From: RFSX01 sp964567435
GTDB lineage: Bacteria > Bacteroidota > Bacteroidia > Chitinophagales > Saprospiraceae
DNA: 64,000 nt
Direction of reading: 5' to 3'
NCBI GenBank assembly: GCA_964567435.1
Contig: CAZMMQ010000007.1
Coordinates: 31,993 to 95,992 of the forward strand
Shown: piece after piece, positions 8,584 through 20,000 of the stretch
Numbering within the stretch: position 1 is the stretch's first letter
Layout: each line of letters begins with the position of its first letter
Position numbers and translations under genes: made by a program
Notes under the pieces: model-generated
The model's input: only the letters and a program-made list of their open reading frames with translations
Told to the model about the DNA's origin: nothing
Databases searched by the model: none

Positions 8584-9546
8584 ATGGATTTACCAAAAAT
8601 TCTTATTGTTGATGATAGAGAGTTTGACAGAATCATCTATCGGGAATACCTTGGAGAGACCAATTATCGATTTGAAGAAATGGATGATGGCTCTGGTATA
8701 CTAGAACGACTTGCTGACATCAAGCCAGACCTCATACTACTGGATTGGCAAATGCCAAGACAAGGAGGGTTAGAAACCCTTAAGCTTATCAAAAAGAATC
8801 TGGCCTTTAAGGACATTCCAATCATCATTATCACTGGACTACAAGACGAAAAAGTACTGGAGGAAGCCTTTGATTTTGGAACCCTAGATTTTCTTAACAA
8901 ACCGGTAAGCAAAATAGAATTGATGGCTCGTGTACTCAATGCCATTAAATTACATGAAGCGACCAAATCTATGGTCACTCAGAAGAAAGAACTATTAGAG
9001 CTTAATAAGATCATCAATAATCAAAAAGATGAGCTAGCAAAATCTCTAGCTATCAAAACTGAATTATTAGATACCAATGAAGAAGAACACAAAAAAGGTA
9101 TAGATGAGGTCCATCGTAAGATGATGACTCTAGAGATGGATAATACAAAAGTAACCTCAAACCTAAAGGCTATACATGCCTTAGTGGACGAATGCTATAC
9201 ACAACTCAAAAGTGAAAGTCCAGAGAGTAGTGTACTAAGAAGATTACGTCAACTAGATAGAAGGGTTAGTGAACTAATCACTCAGGACAGATCTTGGGCA
9301 GAATTTAAGGAAGTATTTGAAAGTATGGATAGTGAGTTTTTCAATAAACTAACGGAAAGAAATCCTAAACTAACAAGCTTAGACCTTAAGCACTGTGCCT
9401 ATATCAAAATGAATATTGATAATTACGAACTGGCCAGAATCCTTAATGTTGAGATGAAAAGTTTACAAATGACTAGATATCGTCTTAAGAAAAAACTGAG
9501 TCTTGACCAGAAAGATAACCTGAGAGAATTTATCCAATCCGTATAA
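8584..9546 (+). CDS. Response regulator: REC, coiled coil, C-terminal HTH
   Basis: Residues 1-120 form a CheY-like receiver with the acidic pair at 10-11, phospho-acceptor Asp about 54 (LLDWQMP), Thr about 84 and Lys about 106 (NKPVS). Residues 125-200 are a charged coiled coil. The last 70 residues (LTSLDLKHCAYIKM through ARILNVEMKSLQMTRYRLKKKL) are the LuxR-like HTH found at the C-terminus of many Bacteroidota regulators. It is probably a DNA-binding output protein whose dimerisation depends on the coiled coil. It converges on the multi-PAS kinase gene 50 bases away, which makes that kinase its likeliest but unproven partner. Confidence 0.87.
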   Translation: MDLPKILIVDDREFDRIIYREYLGETNYRFEEMDDGSGILERLADIKPDLILLDWQMPRQGGLETLKLIKKNLAFKDIPIIIITGLQDEKVLEEAFDFGTLDFLNKPVSKIELMARVLNAIKLHEATKSMVTQKKELLELNKIINNQKDELAKSLAIKTELLDTNEEEHKKGIDEVHRKMMTLEMDNTKVTSNLKAIHALVDECYTQLKSESPESSVLRRLRQLDRRVSELITQDRSWAEFKEVFESMDSEFFNKLTERNPKLTSLDLKHCAYIKMNIDNYELARILNVEMKSLQMTRYRLKKKLSLDQKDNLREFIQSV

Positions 9547-9596
9547 ACTGAATATTATTTTCTAATCGCCAGAAAGATAGCAAAGTTGATCTTTGT

Positions 9597-12500
9597 CTAT
9601 AATATGGTAACCTCTAGTTTTTTACTCACTGTGAAGTAGAAGGAAGATCCTTCCCCTACTACAGAATCTAGCCAAATATCGCCTTGGTGCTGCTCAATGA
9701 TTTTCTTACAGATTGAAAGTCCTATCCCAGTTCCTTTATATTTATTCTCGCTATATAACTTCTTGAACATAAGGAATACCTCATTGTGGTAGTCCTGCTC
9801 TATGCCGATACCTCTGTCGGTCACAATAAATTTATAAAAGTCAGTTTCCTCTTCAAAATCGATTTCCACGTAAGGTGTCTCACCTTCTTTGTGAAATTTC
9901 ATGGCATTGGTTATGAGATTCTGGAATACTTGCCTCAGTCTGGACGCATCACAAGTCATCTTCTCTGGTAAGGAGATTATATTTACTTCTCCGCCTTTCT
10001 CCTCTATACTTTGATTGATTTCGATTAGTAAATGATTGAGAAGTTTTGGCATTTCGACCTCTTCAAACTCAATTTCTTGGGTATTGATTCGAGAGAAAGC
10101 CAATAAGTCATCTATAAGCACTTGCATATTAGTACTTGCTGTAATGATGATGTCTAAGAATTTACCGTCTTTCTCTCCTAACTTATCATAAGAATTATTC
10201 TTTAATAATTGAGCAAAACTGATGACTGACCTTATTGGTGCTTTCAAATCATGAGATGCGATGTATGCGAAATTTTCTAATTGCAGATTACTATCAATGT
10301 ATTTTTTAAGTTCTTCATTTTTGAGCTCTAGTATATCAAACTGACTCTGGATAATCTTTTGTTGACGCAGTTCTTCAGTAATTTCACGGAAATTTTTAAT
10401 AAGATATACAAAGGTGTTAATCTCTATCAATTGGTGAGAAATCTGAAGATCTTTCAAACCCCCGCCATTTCCGAGAATTTGACATCTTCTCTTTGAGGCA
10501 CCATTTCTAATTGTTTCTATCATAACTTCCTTCAACCAATCCTCACTTAATTGACCATTAGGTTGATATTCGGGCACCTTATTTTTAAAATTTTCAATAG
10601 AATCTAACCGTGTCTTGGTGTCTGTTGACATGATCTCTAACATCTTATTATTTCTAATTAAGATATTTCCATTGATTAGAATATTGTCATCCAATTCATA
10701 TCTGACAACCTCTATACCTTCAAAGCTATTTTTGATGAGAGCTTCGTATACTGATGACTTTTCTCGAATTTCTCTCAAAGAATAGTATATCTCAGTCTTA
10801 TCGGTATACATCGCATAGTAAATATCATCATTCTCATTCATGGCGATGAACTTAATTTCTACCAGACGTTCTTCTCCATTTGGCTTGACTATGACGCTTT
10901 CTATATCGATCTCGCTAAGTTCATTATTGGACAGTTTGAACCTGACTTTCTTAAAGGTGTCATGTAAGTTGGCGTCAGTTACAAACCTTGAAACTTCAGG
11001 TACAAAATCCAAATACTGACTATCTACAAGAGAATCCCTCTCAACCCCATATAATTCTAATGCTGCCTTATTACAACCTAAGATCTTATCCTTAGCCATA
11101 TCATAGATTATTATTCCACTATTGATATTGGCGAATAATGAATTATAATTCTCTTGTTGGACTTTTATATGTTGATCCTTTTGAGATTTTTCTGTTGCAT
11201 CTGTCACAACAATTAGAAACTCCCACCCTTCTCCCTCTTCTAAAGGTTTGAGACTTGCTGTCCCTTCCAAGACCATATAGGTCCCGTCATTCTTTGCAAC
11301 TGAAAAAGTATTATAGACATTCTTTTTGTCTCTAAGGAGTTGGACGGTAGCCAGTTGAAATCTTCCTAAATCTTCTTTCTTTATATAGTCTATAATAGGT
11401 TTGCCTTTGACATCAGATAATTCATATCCCAACTTTCTGGAGAGATAAGGAGACAAGTAAGAAACATTTGAATTGGCATCAACCCTTAATACACCAACAG
11501 GCATATCTTCCAGGAGTGACCTGTATTTCTTTTCATTGATTTTAAGCAGTTTATCTTTCTTGACATCCTCTGTCATATCTCTACTCACCTCAAGGACGCC
11601 AACCACCTCTCCAGCATCATCCTTCACAGATGTATATATATTCTTGTATATCGTCCCATGTTCTTTTCGCTCCACAACAGATTCTATCGTCTCTCCATCC
11701 TGTAACACTTTGTCATAAAGTTGTTCACGCCAATCTAAAAATTTGGTTTTGTCATAATTGTCACCCCAACATTCTCCAATTTTTAGATCTACATTGACAT
11801 ACTTTTTGAATTCTGCTCTAGCCCGCTCATTGAACATCATGACTTTGTAGTCTTTATCAAGTACAGACATACCGTCGCGTGTACTTTCAAGAACTGCCTT
11901 AAGGTTTGCATTTAGGGCTTGAAGTTTCTTCTCGTTTGACTGAAGCGCTAAGTTTGATTTAACCAGATTAGTGACACTCTTACCATATTCCAGAATGCCA
12001 ATAGATTGACCTTTATCATTGAAAACATTCTTATAGATAACTTGGATATAATTTTTACGACCCTCATCATCAAATTCTATCATTCGCTCATAGGTTCCAT
12101 CTGCAATAGTCTTATTATAATATTCCTTTTGCCTTTTCTCTAACCCATCTTGTCCATATAATTCAATAAGTGTCGTGACGTCCGATAATTTAGTACCTAT
12201 AATGCTCCGATGAATGTGGTCCGCTGTGTCATTATACCCTATTATCTTATAATCATTATCGAAGTAAACATAATAACCATCCTCTTGAATCCCCAACTCG
12301 TCTTGCAATTCCAACAGATCAATAATTCTGTCATGTTGAGAATTTTGGGCAGGGGTAATGGTCAATAGGTACTTTTGGGTGTCACCACTCTTATCCTTTT
12401 GTGGTTTGGCATTGACTAGCGTAGGTAAGGCTTTACCTGAGGATAAAATCAGCTCTGTATTAGATTCTGCATTAAACAACTGATTGGCTTCGACAGAAAA

Positions 12501-12680
12501 TAAATCTGAAAGCAGTGTACCTATGAGTTCGTTGTTATTGAATCCAGTCATATCAGCCATCGCCTGATTGGCTAATATAACCTTTGATGTATCCACTAAG
12601 AGGCAGCCAATTGGCAGTGCATCATATGGTTTGAAATAGTCAACATCATCAATTTCCAGTAAATACCAAGCAGTCTTCAT
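9597..12680 (-). CDS. Soluble multi-PAS sensor histidine kinase
   Basis: Histidine kinase of 1027 residues without signal peptide or membrane helices, so it senses cytoplasmic signals. About six PAS-type domains can be picked out by their opening motifs near residues 18 (ALPIGCLLVD), 130, 260 (LESTRDGMSVLD), 388 (LEDMPVGVLRVD), 512 (ANINSGIIIYD) and 650 (NSFEGIEVVRY). The HisKA domain has phospho-acceptor His at about 810 (ASHDLKAPIRS). The ATPase domain has the N box near 921 (NLITNAMKF), G1 at about 955 (DRGIGIE) and G2 at about 985 (GTGIGLS). There is no receiver domain. The convergent REC-HTH gene is the obvious candidate partner. Ligands are unknown. Confidence 0.92.
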   Translation of the reverse strand: MKTAWYLLEIDDVDYFKPYDALPIGCLLVDTSKVILANQAMADMTGFNNNELIGTLLSDLFSVEANQLFNAESNTELILSSGKALPTLVNAKPQKDKSGDTQKYLLTITPAQNSQHDRIIDLLELQDELGIQEDGYYVYFDNDYKIIGYNDTADHIHRSIIGTKLSDVTTLIELYGQDGLEKRQKEYYNKTIADGTYERMIEFDDEGRKNYIQVIYKNVFNDKGQSIGILEYGKSVTNLVKSNLALQSNEKKLQALNANLKAVLESTRDGMSVLDKDYKVMMFNERARAEFKKYVNVDLKIGECWGDNYDKTKFLDWREQLYDKVLQDGETIESVVERKEHGTIYKNIYTSVKDDAGEVVGVLEVSRDMTEDVKKDKLLKINEKKYRSLLEDMPVGVLRVDANSNVSYLSPYLSRKLGYELSDVKGKPIIDYIKKEDLGRFQLATVQLLRDKKNVYNTFSVAKNDGTYMVLEGTASLKPLEEGEGWEFLIVVTDATEKSQKDQHIKVQQENYNSLFANINSGIIIYDMAKDKILGCNKAALELYGVERDSLVDSQYLDFVPEVSRFVTDANLHDTFKKVRFKLSNNELSEIDIESVIVKPNGEERLVEIKFIAMNENDDIYYAMYTDKTEIYYSLREIREKSSVYEALIKNSFEGIEVVRYELDDNILINGNILIRNNKMLEIMSTDTKTRLDSIENFKNKVPEYQPNGQLSEDWLKEVMIETIRNGASKRRCQILGNGGGLKDLQISHQLIEINTFVYLIKNFREITEELRQQKIIQSQFDILELKNEELKKYIDSNLQLENFAYIASHDLKAPIRSVISFAQLLKNNSYDKLGEKDGKFLDIIITASTNMQVLIDDLLAFSRINTQEIEFEEVEMPKLLNHLLIEINQSIEEKGGEVNIISLPEKMTCDASRLRQVFQNLITNAMKFHKEGETPYVEIDFEEETDFYKFIVTDRGIGIEQDYHNEVFLMFKKLYSENKYKGTGIGLSICKKIIEQHQGDIWLDSVVGEGSSFYFTVSKKLEVTIL

Positions 12681-12776
12681 ATTATAAAGTTATATAATAT
12701 GAATAGGATCAGCAAATTTGTCTGTTTATGTATGAGTAGAACGCTTCATATTTAACAATAAGAAAACCCCAGATGG

Positions 12777-13106
12777 CTATTCGCCTTCTCCAACTGGCTC
12801 ATCTGACGTCGTGATGTAGGATAGGTTCTCATCATAGTGGTAGAAAAAGTAAAGCGGCTTTTCGTTTCTAAGCAAGTCTATAAACTGAAGGTATCTGTCT
12901 CCTGACACATACACCTCATACAAGGTAGATTTACCCTTTTTTGTCATGCTATTGCGTTTGAGCCGTCCATCCTTAAACCTGATAATGGCCTTTCCTGATG
13001 GTAAGGAGAGGTGAATAACGGCTCTACTCATCGTCGCAGCTCCTCCACTATAGAGAAAGACTTTATATTTTTTGAATTGAGTTATTATAAAGTTGGATTT
13101 TGCCAT
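12777..13106 (-). CDS. Small conserved-looking protein of unknown function
   Basis: Not recognised. About 109 residues from the ATG at 13106; a TTG three codons upstream is possible but less likely. The protein is basic in its first two thirds (SGKAIIRFKDGRLKRNSMTKKGK), has predicted beta-strand alternation, then an aromatic stretch PLYFFYHYDENL and an acidic tail. It has no signal peptide. It sits alone between the histidine kinase gene and the divergently transcribed cytidylate kinase gene. Confidence 0.6.
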   Translation of the reverse strand: MAKSNFIITQFKKYKVFLYSGGAATMSRAVIHLSLPSGKAIIRFKDGRLKRNSMTKKGKSTLYEVYVSGDRYLQFIDLLRNEKPLYFFYHYDENLSYITTSDEPVGEGE

Positions 13107-13226
13107 TTTGGTCAATTTTTACTTTGGATTTAGAAAGAATCTAAATTTACAAATCCTTGATCACATTTTTCAAGATTGTAAATGAAGCACTATTAAAAAG
13201 TCTGTTAATCATTTTTTTTGCCTTCA

Positions 13227-13234
13227 TATTTTTG
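13227..13234 (+). promoter_or_regulatory. Candidate -7 box (TATTTTTG) of cmk
   Basis: TATTTTTG matches TAnnTTTG about 42 bases before the cmk ATG. The upstream region is T-rich without a well-spaced TTTG element, so the call rests on the -7 box alone. Confidence 0.4.
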
Positions 13235-13275
13235 AAAAGAGCGATTAGTATTGTTTAGTTTGCCGTCCATTTACA

Positions 13276-13956
13276 ATGACTCAAAACAGAATTAATATTG
13301 CGATAGACGGCCATTCTTCTTGTGGCAAGTCTACCCTAGCCAAGCAGCTCGCTGCTACATTAGGCTATCTATATATTGATTCTGGAGCTATGTACAGAGC
13401 CGTCTGTCTCTACTTCCTTGAAAATGATGTGGACCTCGCTGATCAAAATCAAGTCTCTCAAGCCTTGGATCAGGTACATATTAAAATGGAGAACAATGAC
13501 AACACCTTCCAGATTCAACTCAATGGAAAAAATGTCACTAGTAGAATCATACAGCTTGATGTATCCAGTCGCGTCTCTGAGGTAGCGGCTCTCAGCATTG
13601 TAAGACGTAAATTAGTTGAGATCCAAAAACAACAAGGTATAGACAAAGGGGTCGTCATGGATGGCCGTGATATAGGTACTGTGGTCTATCCTCAGGCTGA
13701 ACTCAAACTTTTTGTCACCGCAGAAATAGAAGTCAGAACTCAGAGAAGATATACAGAGCTTAAGGAAAAAAATATGGAAACCCCCTATGACGCCATCAGA
13801 CAAAATTTGATGCACCGCGATCATATCGACAGTACGAGAGCTGACAGCCCACTAATACAGGCGGATGATGCTATTCTAATAGACAATAGTTTTATGTATC
13901 GTTCTGAGCAATTATACCTCTGTCTGAAGCTAGCCAAGGAGCGGATAGATGGCTAG
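13276..13956 (+). CDS. cmk: Cytidylate kinase
   Basis: Phosphorylates CMP and dCMP with ATP in pyrimidine nucleotide metabolism. The 226 residues begin with the P-loop in IDGHSSCGKST (about residues 10-20), followed by YIDSGAMYRA for nucleotide binding, MDGRDIGTVV at about residue 127, the lid region with RRYTEL, and HRDHIDSTRADSPL near the C-terminus, all diagnostic of Cmk. The gene is single, and the giant gene converges from the other side with a hairpin terminator between them. Confidence 0.96.
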   Translation: MTQNRINIAIDGHSSCGKSTLAKQLAATLGYLYIDSGAMYRAVCLYFLENDVDLADQNQVSQALDQVHIKMENNDNTFQIQLNGKNVTSRIIQLDVSSRVSEVAALSIVRRKLVEIQKQQGIDKGVVMDGRDIGTVVYPQAELKLFVTAEIEVRTQRRYTELKEKNMETPYDAIRQNLMHRDHIDSTRADSPLIQADDAILIDNSFMYRSEQLYLCLKLAKERIDG

Positions 13957-13986
13957 CTAGCCAATTCCAATTATGTAAAAATTTAA

Positions 13987-14014
13987 AAAGGGTTCACCCG
14001 AAGGTAAACCCTTT
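13987..14014 (-). terminator. Hairpin terminator between cmk and the 2707-aa gene
   Basis: A 12-bp stem with one mismatch (arms 13987-13998 and 14003-14014, core AAAGGGTT/AAACCCTTT) closes on a CGAA tetraloop. On the minus strand it is followed by a T-rich run, so it best serves the giant gene ending at 14051; it may also stop cmk transcripts. Confidence 0.75.
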
Positions 14015-14050
14015 ATAAAAAGACATCAGTTAAACTTTATGGTTATTGTC

Positions 14051-17000
14051 TTATCTAAACACGGTGATATCACCGGCTTCTATTTCTGGTCTTTCTAGTG
14101 GACCACCCTCGTCTATAACTAGATTAATCACATACACATATACACCTTGCTCTACATTACCTGCAGCATCATTACCCCAGCGGCCTGTAAAGCCAAGATC
14201 CCATACTTGTCCTGTTGCATCAGTATCACTATCATCCATTACATCCACTAAAGGATCTAATTCCTTGATATATACAAGTTCTCCCCATCTGTCATAGATT
14301 GCTACATCTCTTACGGTTACACTTCCTTGAGTGAACATGGTCCATCTTGCATTCTCGGCGTCAGCTTGGGCAGAAATCACATTCGGGATATACCATCTTT
14401 CGAAATCAATGATTGTGATATCTCTGTCATCAGTTAAGAAACAGTTATCTGCAAAGAAGACCTGTACACCCAAAGTAAATTCTCTACCTAATTCTTCTAA
14501 ATTAGCAACGATATCAATAATTGATTGCTCTTCAGAATTGACCACAACTGGTACACCATCTATAAACCATATCACATCTGTAGGCTCTGCTGAAATACCT
14601 CCAAGCTCAAAAGTGAATGTACCATTCTCATCTACCATCAGCGTCTCATCACCTACGATATTGACTTCTCCGACTGGAGCAGCTTCTACAGGAATGGATA
14701 GCATATCAGTACAACCATTAGCATCTCTGACAAGCATATCATAGATACCAGGCCCTGGTATAGTGTATACAGGGTCAGCCTGCGATGGAGGATTATCTAA
14801 CCACTCATAAGTATATGGCTCTGTACCACCTGTCGCTTCTATAGTAATAGTCGGTGCTACATCAAAAATACAATCAGCTGGATTCGCTGTAATACCAAGT
14901 ATTCTAGGTCTCTCAAAGACTTCGAAATCATACATGGTCGTATAGACACAATCATCACCTGTTACAGTCGTATATGTCGCAGAGTAGGTAATATCTATTA
15001 CTCCAGATGATAAGTCAGCTACTGCTACATTACCATTAGATGGATTAACAGCCGTACTGCTACTCATCCAAGCTTCTTCCAGATTACTGCCTGCAGGTGG
15101 TGTGCCTTGGAATATCTCACTTCCTGGTAAAGTAAAATCACTAACATCTCCTTCACAGAAGTCTTGTAATGTTAAAGAAGATGGTATCAACTCTGGACAA
15201 TCAGACGGTGTACATACTACTGTTGCACTCGGAGATGTCAGACACAGCTCTGGCCCAACAATATTAATCGGCGTCACCACAATAGTGACAGGATCTTGAG
15301 AGGTTAGGTTATCAGCTACGAAGGTCGTTTCCTGAGTTGTCTCTGTTGTTCTTCCAGGAATACTAATCTCATATCCTTCTGCACCTTCCAGTTCATTCCA
15401 GATAAAAGTCACTGAACTTATAGTCACAGAACCACATGATACCATAAGAGTCTGTGATAGACCCACATTAAATGATACTTCTACTGGGTCACTTACACAA
15501 TCTGATGCACTTTGCTGGGTCAATGAAATTGTTTTCATACCATCATCATCATATCTTACAACTACACCATCTGGGAAGTCTCCTCCTACGACTGTTCCAC
15601 CATCATAATCAAGCATACTTGTCACTTGAGGGTCAACAATTGCTGGTCCACTCACTGTGATTATGTCTCCTTGACAAATGTCATCAATGTCATTGATAGC
15701 AGCTGTAGGTCGGATATTAACTTGAATCTCTACAGTCTCCGAGAATACGCATTCAAGAGGGAAACTAGCATCTGCCCACTCAAAGTCTATCTCATATAGC
15801 GCACTAACCTCTTCGTCATCTGGTGTAAATAAGCCATTGGCGTCTACTCTACTATCCAACCATGTTATAGTACCTGGTAGAATAGCACCAGTCGCATCTA
15901 GCACCTCTCCTACCTCCAATTGTATTGGAGCAGCTCCAGCTTCCCAACATGCTTCTTGTTGTGGTACATCAAACTGAGGGACTATACAACTCGTCGCTAT
16001 ACAATCTTGTTCTTCAGACATTCCATTACCACAATCCACATCTATATTAAGAGCCGTAATCGTAATATCGACCTCATCATCTTGACTTAGATTATCTATT
16101 GTTATCGTCGTTACCGATGGATCATTAATTGTATCTGGATCAGCAGTATTACCGTTAATAGTTATGATGACTTCATACCCTGAGATATCAGAAACTTCTG
16201 TCCATTCGAATGTGACAAAATCAAGACTTGAATCTACACAATTGATTGGAGACATATTTGGAACGCCAGGACAAGGTGCTGTACATAGTCTTGTCTCAGC
16301 AGGAAGTGTACATCCATCCTGAGGATGAATCGGCTGTACCGATAATATGTAATCTTCCATAGGTCCAAGATTATTGACCGTGAATGACAACTGATCTGTT
16401 CTTTCTATAAAGATCGGATTAGCTGGATCAGTCACATTGACCAATTCAAATGAATCAATATTAGTGATGGCTTCCCACGCAAATATGATCATGCCTGGTG
16501 TCTCGTCGCAAGACTCAAATGTTACTCCTGCAAAAGTGAGACAGTTGCTCGCCATGCATGTTACTGAGTTGGACGCGTTACAGCTGCCACTAGCAAAATT
16601 GTCATTGATAGCCGTCACAGTAACAATCACCTCGTCGCCTTCATTTAATGTATTGTTTTCGTATTCTAATACGTCACTGGCATCATAAGCAAATGGAGAT
16701 CCTGGTATGGCTGTGCCATTAATAGTAACAGCTACTGAATAACTTGTCGCTCCAGCAACCTGATCCCATCCTGCAGTGATAAAGTCTAATCCCTGATCTA
16801 TACAATTTGGATTAGGCGCTTCTAGCTCAGGGATGACATCAACCATAAAGGTGGTCATATCTTCACAGCCTGCTACATTTGAAATTGCCTCTATTAGATA
16901 GCTTCCAGGCTCTGTGAATCTTATATCTCCATCTGCATTAGCGACTGGATCATCAGTGGCTATATCATTAACATCATAATTCCATGATACAGAACCTTCT

Positions 17001-20000
17001 GGGGCATCCAAAAGTAACGATACATCATTGACACAGACAGGCGTCTCAAACTCAAATGATGGATCTGGAACTTGTAATACCTCATATGATAGGTTAAATA
17101 CTCTTTCTGGACACTGTGGATCAAAAGTATAGGTGACTTGGATATCATAGGTGCCCGGCGCTAATCCATCTGTATCAAACTCACCAGTGACAGGATCTAC
17201 AAACCCTGCTGGTGTACTCTCAAAAGATAACATACCATTAGGTTCAGAGAATGGAAATCCGTCTGCCAATGTCAATACACCAGGTGTATCATTCTGGCAG
17301 AAATCAGTCCCTTGTATTTCCTGAGTCACACTCGCTGGCGGACAATTAGAAGTCGTACATGGCACCGCTGTCGATGGCTCACTATTAAAGCAAGGCATGC
17401 CACCTAAAGCTGTTACCGTATATGTGACTGTTGTGCCTAAAGCTAAACCAGTCGTGGTATGACTAGTAACACTGTCATCATAATCCATAACTGCTGCGCC
17501 ATCTTCAAATACAGTATACCCTGTCGCTCCAGGTATAGGTTCCCAAGTGATCTCCAGATCATTTTGACCTTGATTTCCACAAGTAACTTTCGGTGCTTCT
17601 AAAGGCTCTATCACCATGAAATTAGCTGGTAGTGACACTCTAGAAGAACAACCAGAAAGTGTATCCTCTATACTGACGATCACTTGTTGCATTCCAGCAC
17701 CAGGAAAATCATAAGTTGTAAAATTATCAAAGGTCTTTATAGAGTTAGTCCCATTGACAAAGGTATACTCGTAGTTAGGACTTGGTGGATTAGCGGTAGC
17801 CGTCACCGTCACCGATGTCATCGCATTGGCGTCTGGTGCACCGATAATACAAATATCTGATATAGGATCTACGGCCACTGTTGGCGGATCTGTCAAGTTA
17901 ACACAAACAAAGGCAGGATCTGATAGTCCACATACTGCATCTGCAACCACAGATACACAATCATCCGGATCATAGCCTGATGGGAAAGTGATATCCACAA
18001 CTGTACCATCTCCATTTGCAGACACATCTGTCACTACTACACCTGGAATTATTGGGTTGTTATTCCAGATATAATCTGTATCTGGTGCAGCATTTGTTAC
18101 CATAAATCTATGATCTTCCAAATCTGTCGCACAGAAAGTATCGTCACCTGCAACAATTGGTGGTGGTGGCATTGCCACTCCCCAAGCAAATGGACCATAA
18201 GTCGTGGTACATTGATCTATTCTTTCTTCATCATGGAATGGACCATAAGTCCCTTCTCCTTCTTCTGAGTCCCACCAAGCTCCATCGACAAAATCAAAGG
18301 TGATACGGACACAGACATCCCTTGGCTGACTGAGCTGGATGGTTCCAGTTGTATTACCCGGTGAAATATTTTCACCTGTATTACAATCAATAAATTCGAC
18401 TACTTGGGAACTTTGAAATATCTCTCCCCACTCTTCGTACTCATCATCCAAAAGATCAAAATCAATTCCCGCTGTATAAGCACCACAACCCAAATCCTCG
18501 GTTATGATTGGCACAGTACCAACTGTGATTGCTATGTTAGGTAAGGTATCACAATATTGATCTCTGCCTGGTCTCCATGTATCCATCTCATCACTATACC
18601 CTTCTATTCTTAGACATATAGCGGCATTAAGCGAATCTGGCGCTTCTAAGTCTCTTATCACATTATCTTGTCTCCAATCCCATTCCCACTCATACACTTG
18701 GTCATCGCAGTCCAAAGGATCATTGATTTCGCACTCCATGAACTGGCATCTCCACATAAAAGCTTGCACATCTGTCTTGACTCTATTACCAACAGGTCTG
18801 ATGCATAGTTCTTGAGGCACCTCACAATCGCAATCAGGATCAAGGAAGGTAAACAGATTGCAGTTATATCCATCTGCATTCAATGGCCAAGAGTCTACAT
18901 CTGCTAGGAAAACGGCATCCCCTAACCATTCTAATCCATCCATATTTGGATCTTGGTCAGAATCTGCTGGATCAAAACCTGCAGGGTTCTCTGCTGGGTC
19001 CAAGGTTTCTATACATACATCGAACTGATAGGTCTCAGGTAGTATATTGACAACATGGACATCTAGGCAGACAGGTCCTGGCTTAGGGTCGCATTCGAAT
19101 ACTATTTCTTCAAGGCAAATTTGATGAAGACCTTCTGTATCTGGTGCTTCTAGGGGAGGAATAAAGCCGCCACCATCTATTAGCGGATTCCATTCTATGT
19201 CACCCATCCAAGTTGTTGACCATCTAAATATGGTGTTTAAAGATTCTGCATATTGTCCACATTCATCCTGTAACTCAGGAATAGAACTAACAGGGTTACC
19301 TTGATGGATAACACCAAATTGGATCTCTTCACCTGGACATACAGTCACACTACTTGTTAGTTCGCAGTTACCAGTTGGACTTGGCAAAGAAGGATCATCG
19401 AAGTTATCTGTCAGCATCTCGTCTCTACAAGGACTAAAAGCTGTAATGGCATCTATTTCTGGTAAGCCAAGAAAATCTAATCCCTCAACGGTGACTGTAT
19501 ACAAACAATCATCTCCATTACAACCATCCACAAACATGTAATAAGTCTGACCAGGCACAAAATTACCTGAAGATAAGTTTTGTTGAGTAGTTGTACATCC
19601 ACCTGTCCAGACGACACAGTCATCAAACTCACAACTATCATAGATACCCAGCTGTACCCCTTGTCCAGTACTACACATGTCCAAGTCCACGATGATTTCT
19701 AATTCCTCAGCACTTGCTACAAAGGCAAACCACGACATATTATGTGGTACATTACCTCCATCACCACATAGTGGGGTCGGTTGTGAACCATCATTTATCG
19801 GCGCACATCCTGGGTTAATAAATTCACATTCTGGGTTACATGAGGTATATCCTTCTTGTAGCTCCACTGGATCACATAATCGACAACCATTTGGAAATAC
19901 AGGATCTGCATCTTCACAAGTCTCACAGAATATCGATCCTACATCTCCACAACTACCACATTGTAAGGTAAAGTCAAAGCAGTGCTCCAAATTACCAGAG

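Noticed and set aside
9577..9600. Hairpin ATAGCAAAG/CTTTGtCTAT between the regulator and kinase genes
   Set aside because: Nine A/T-rich pairs with a bulge, overlapping the kinase stop codon and without a clear T-run; too weak to call a terminator.
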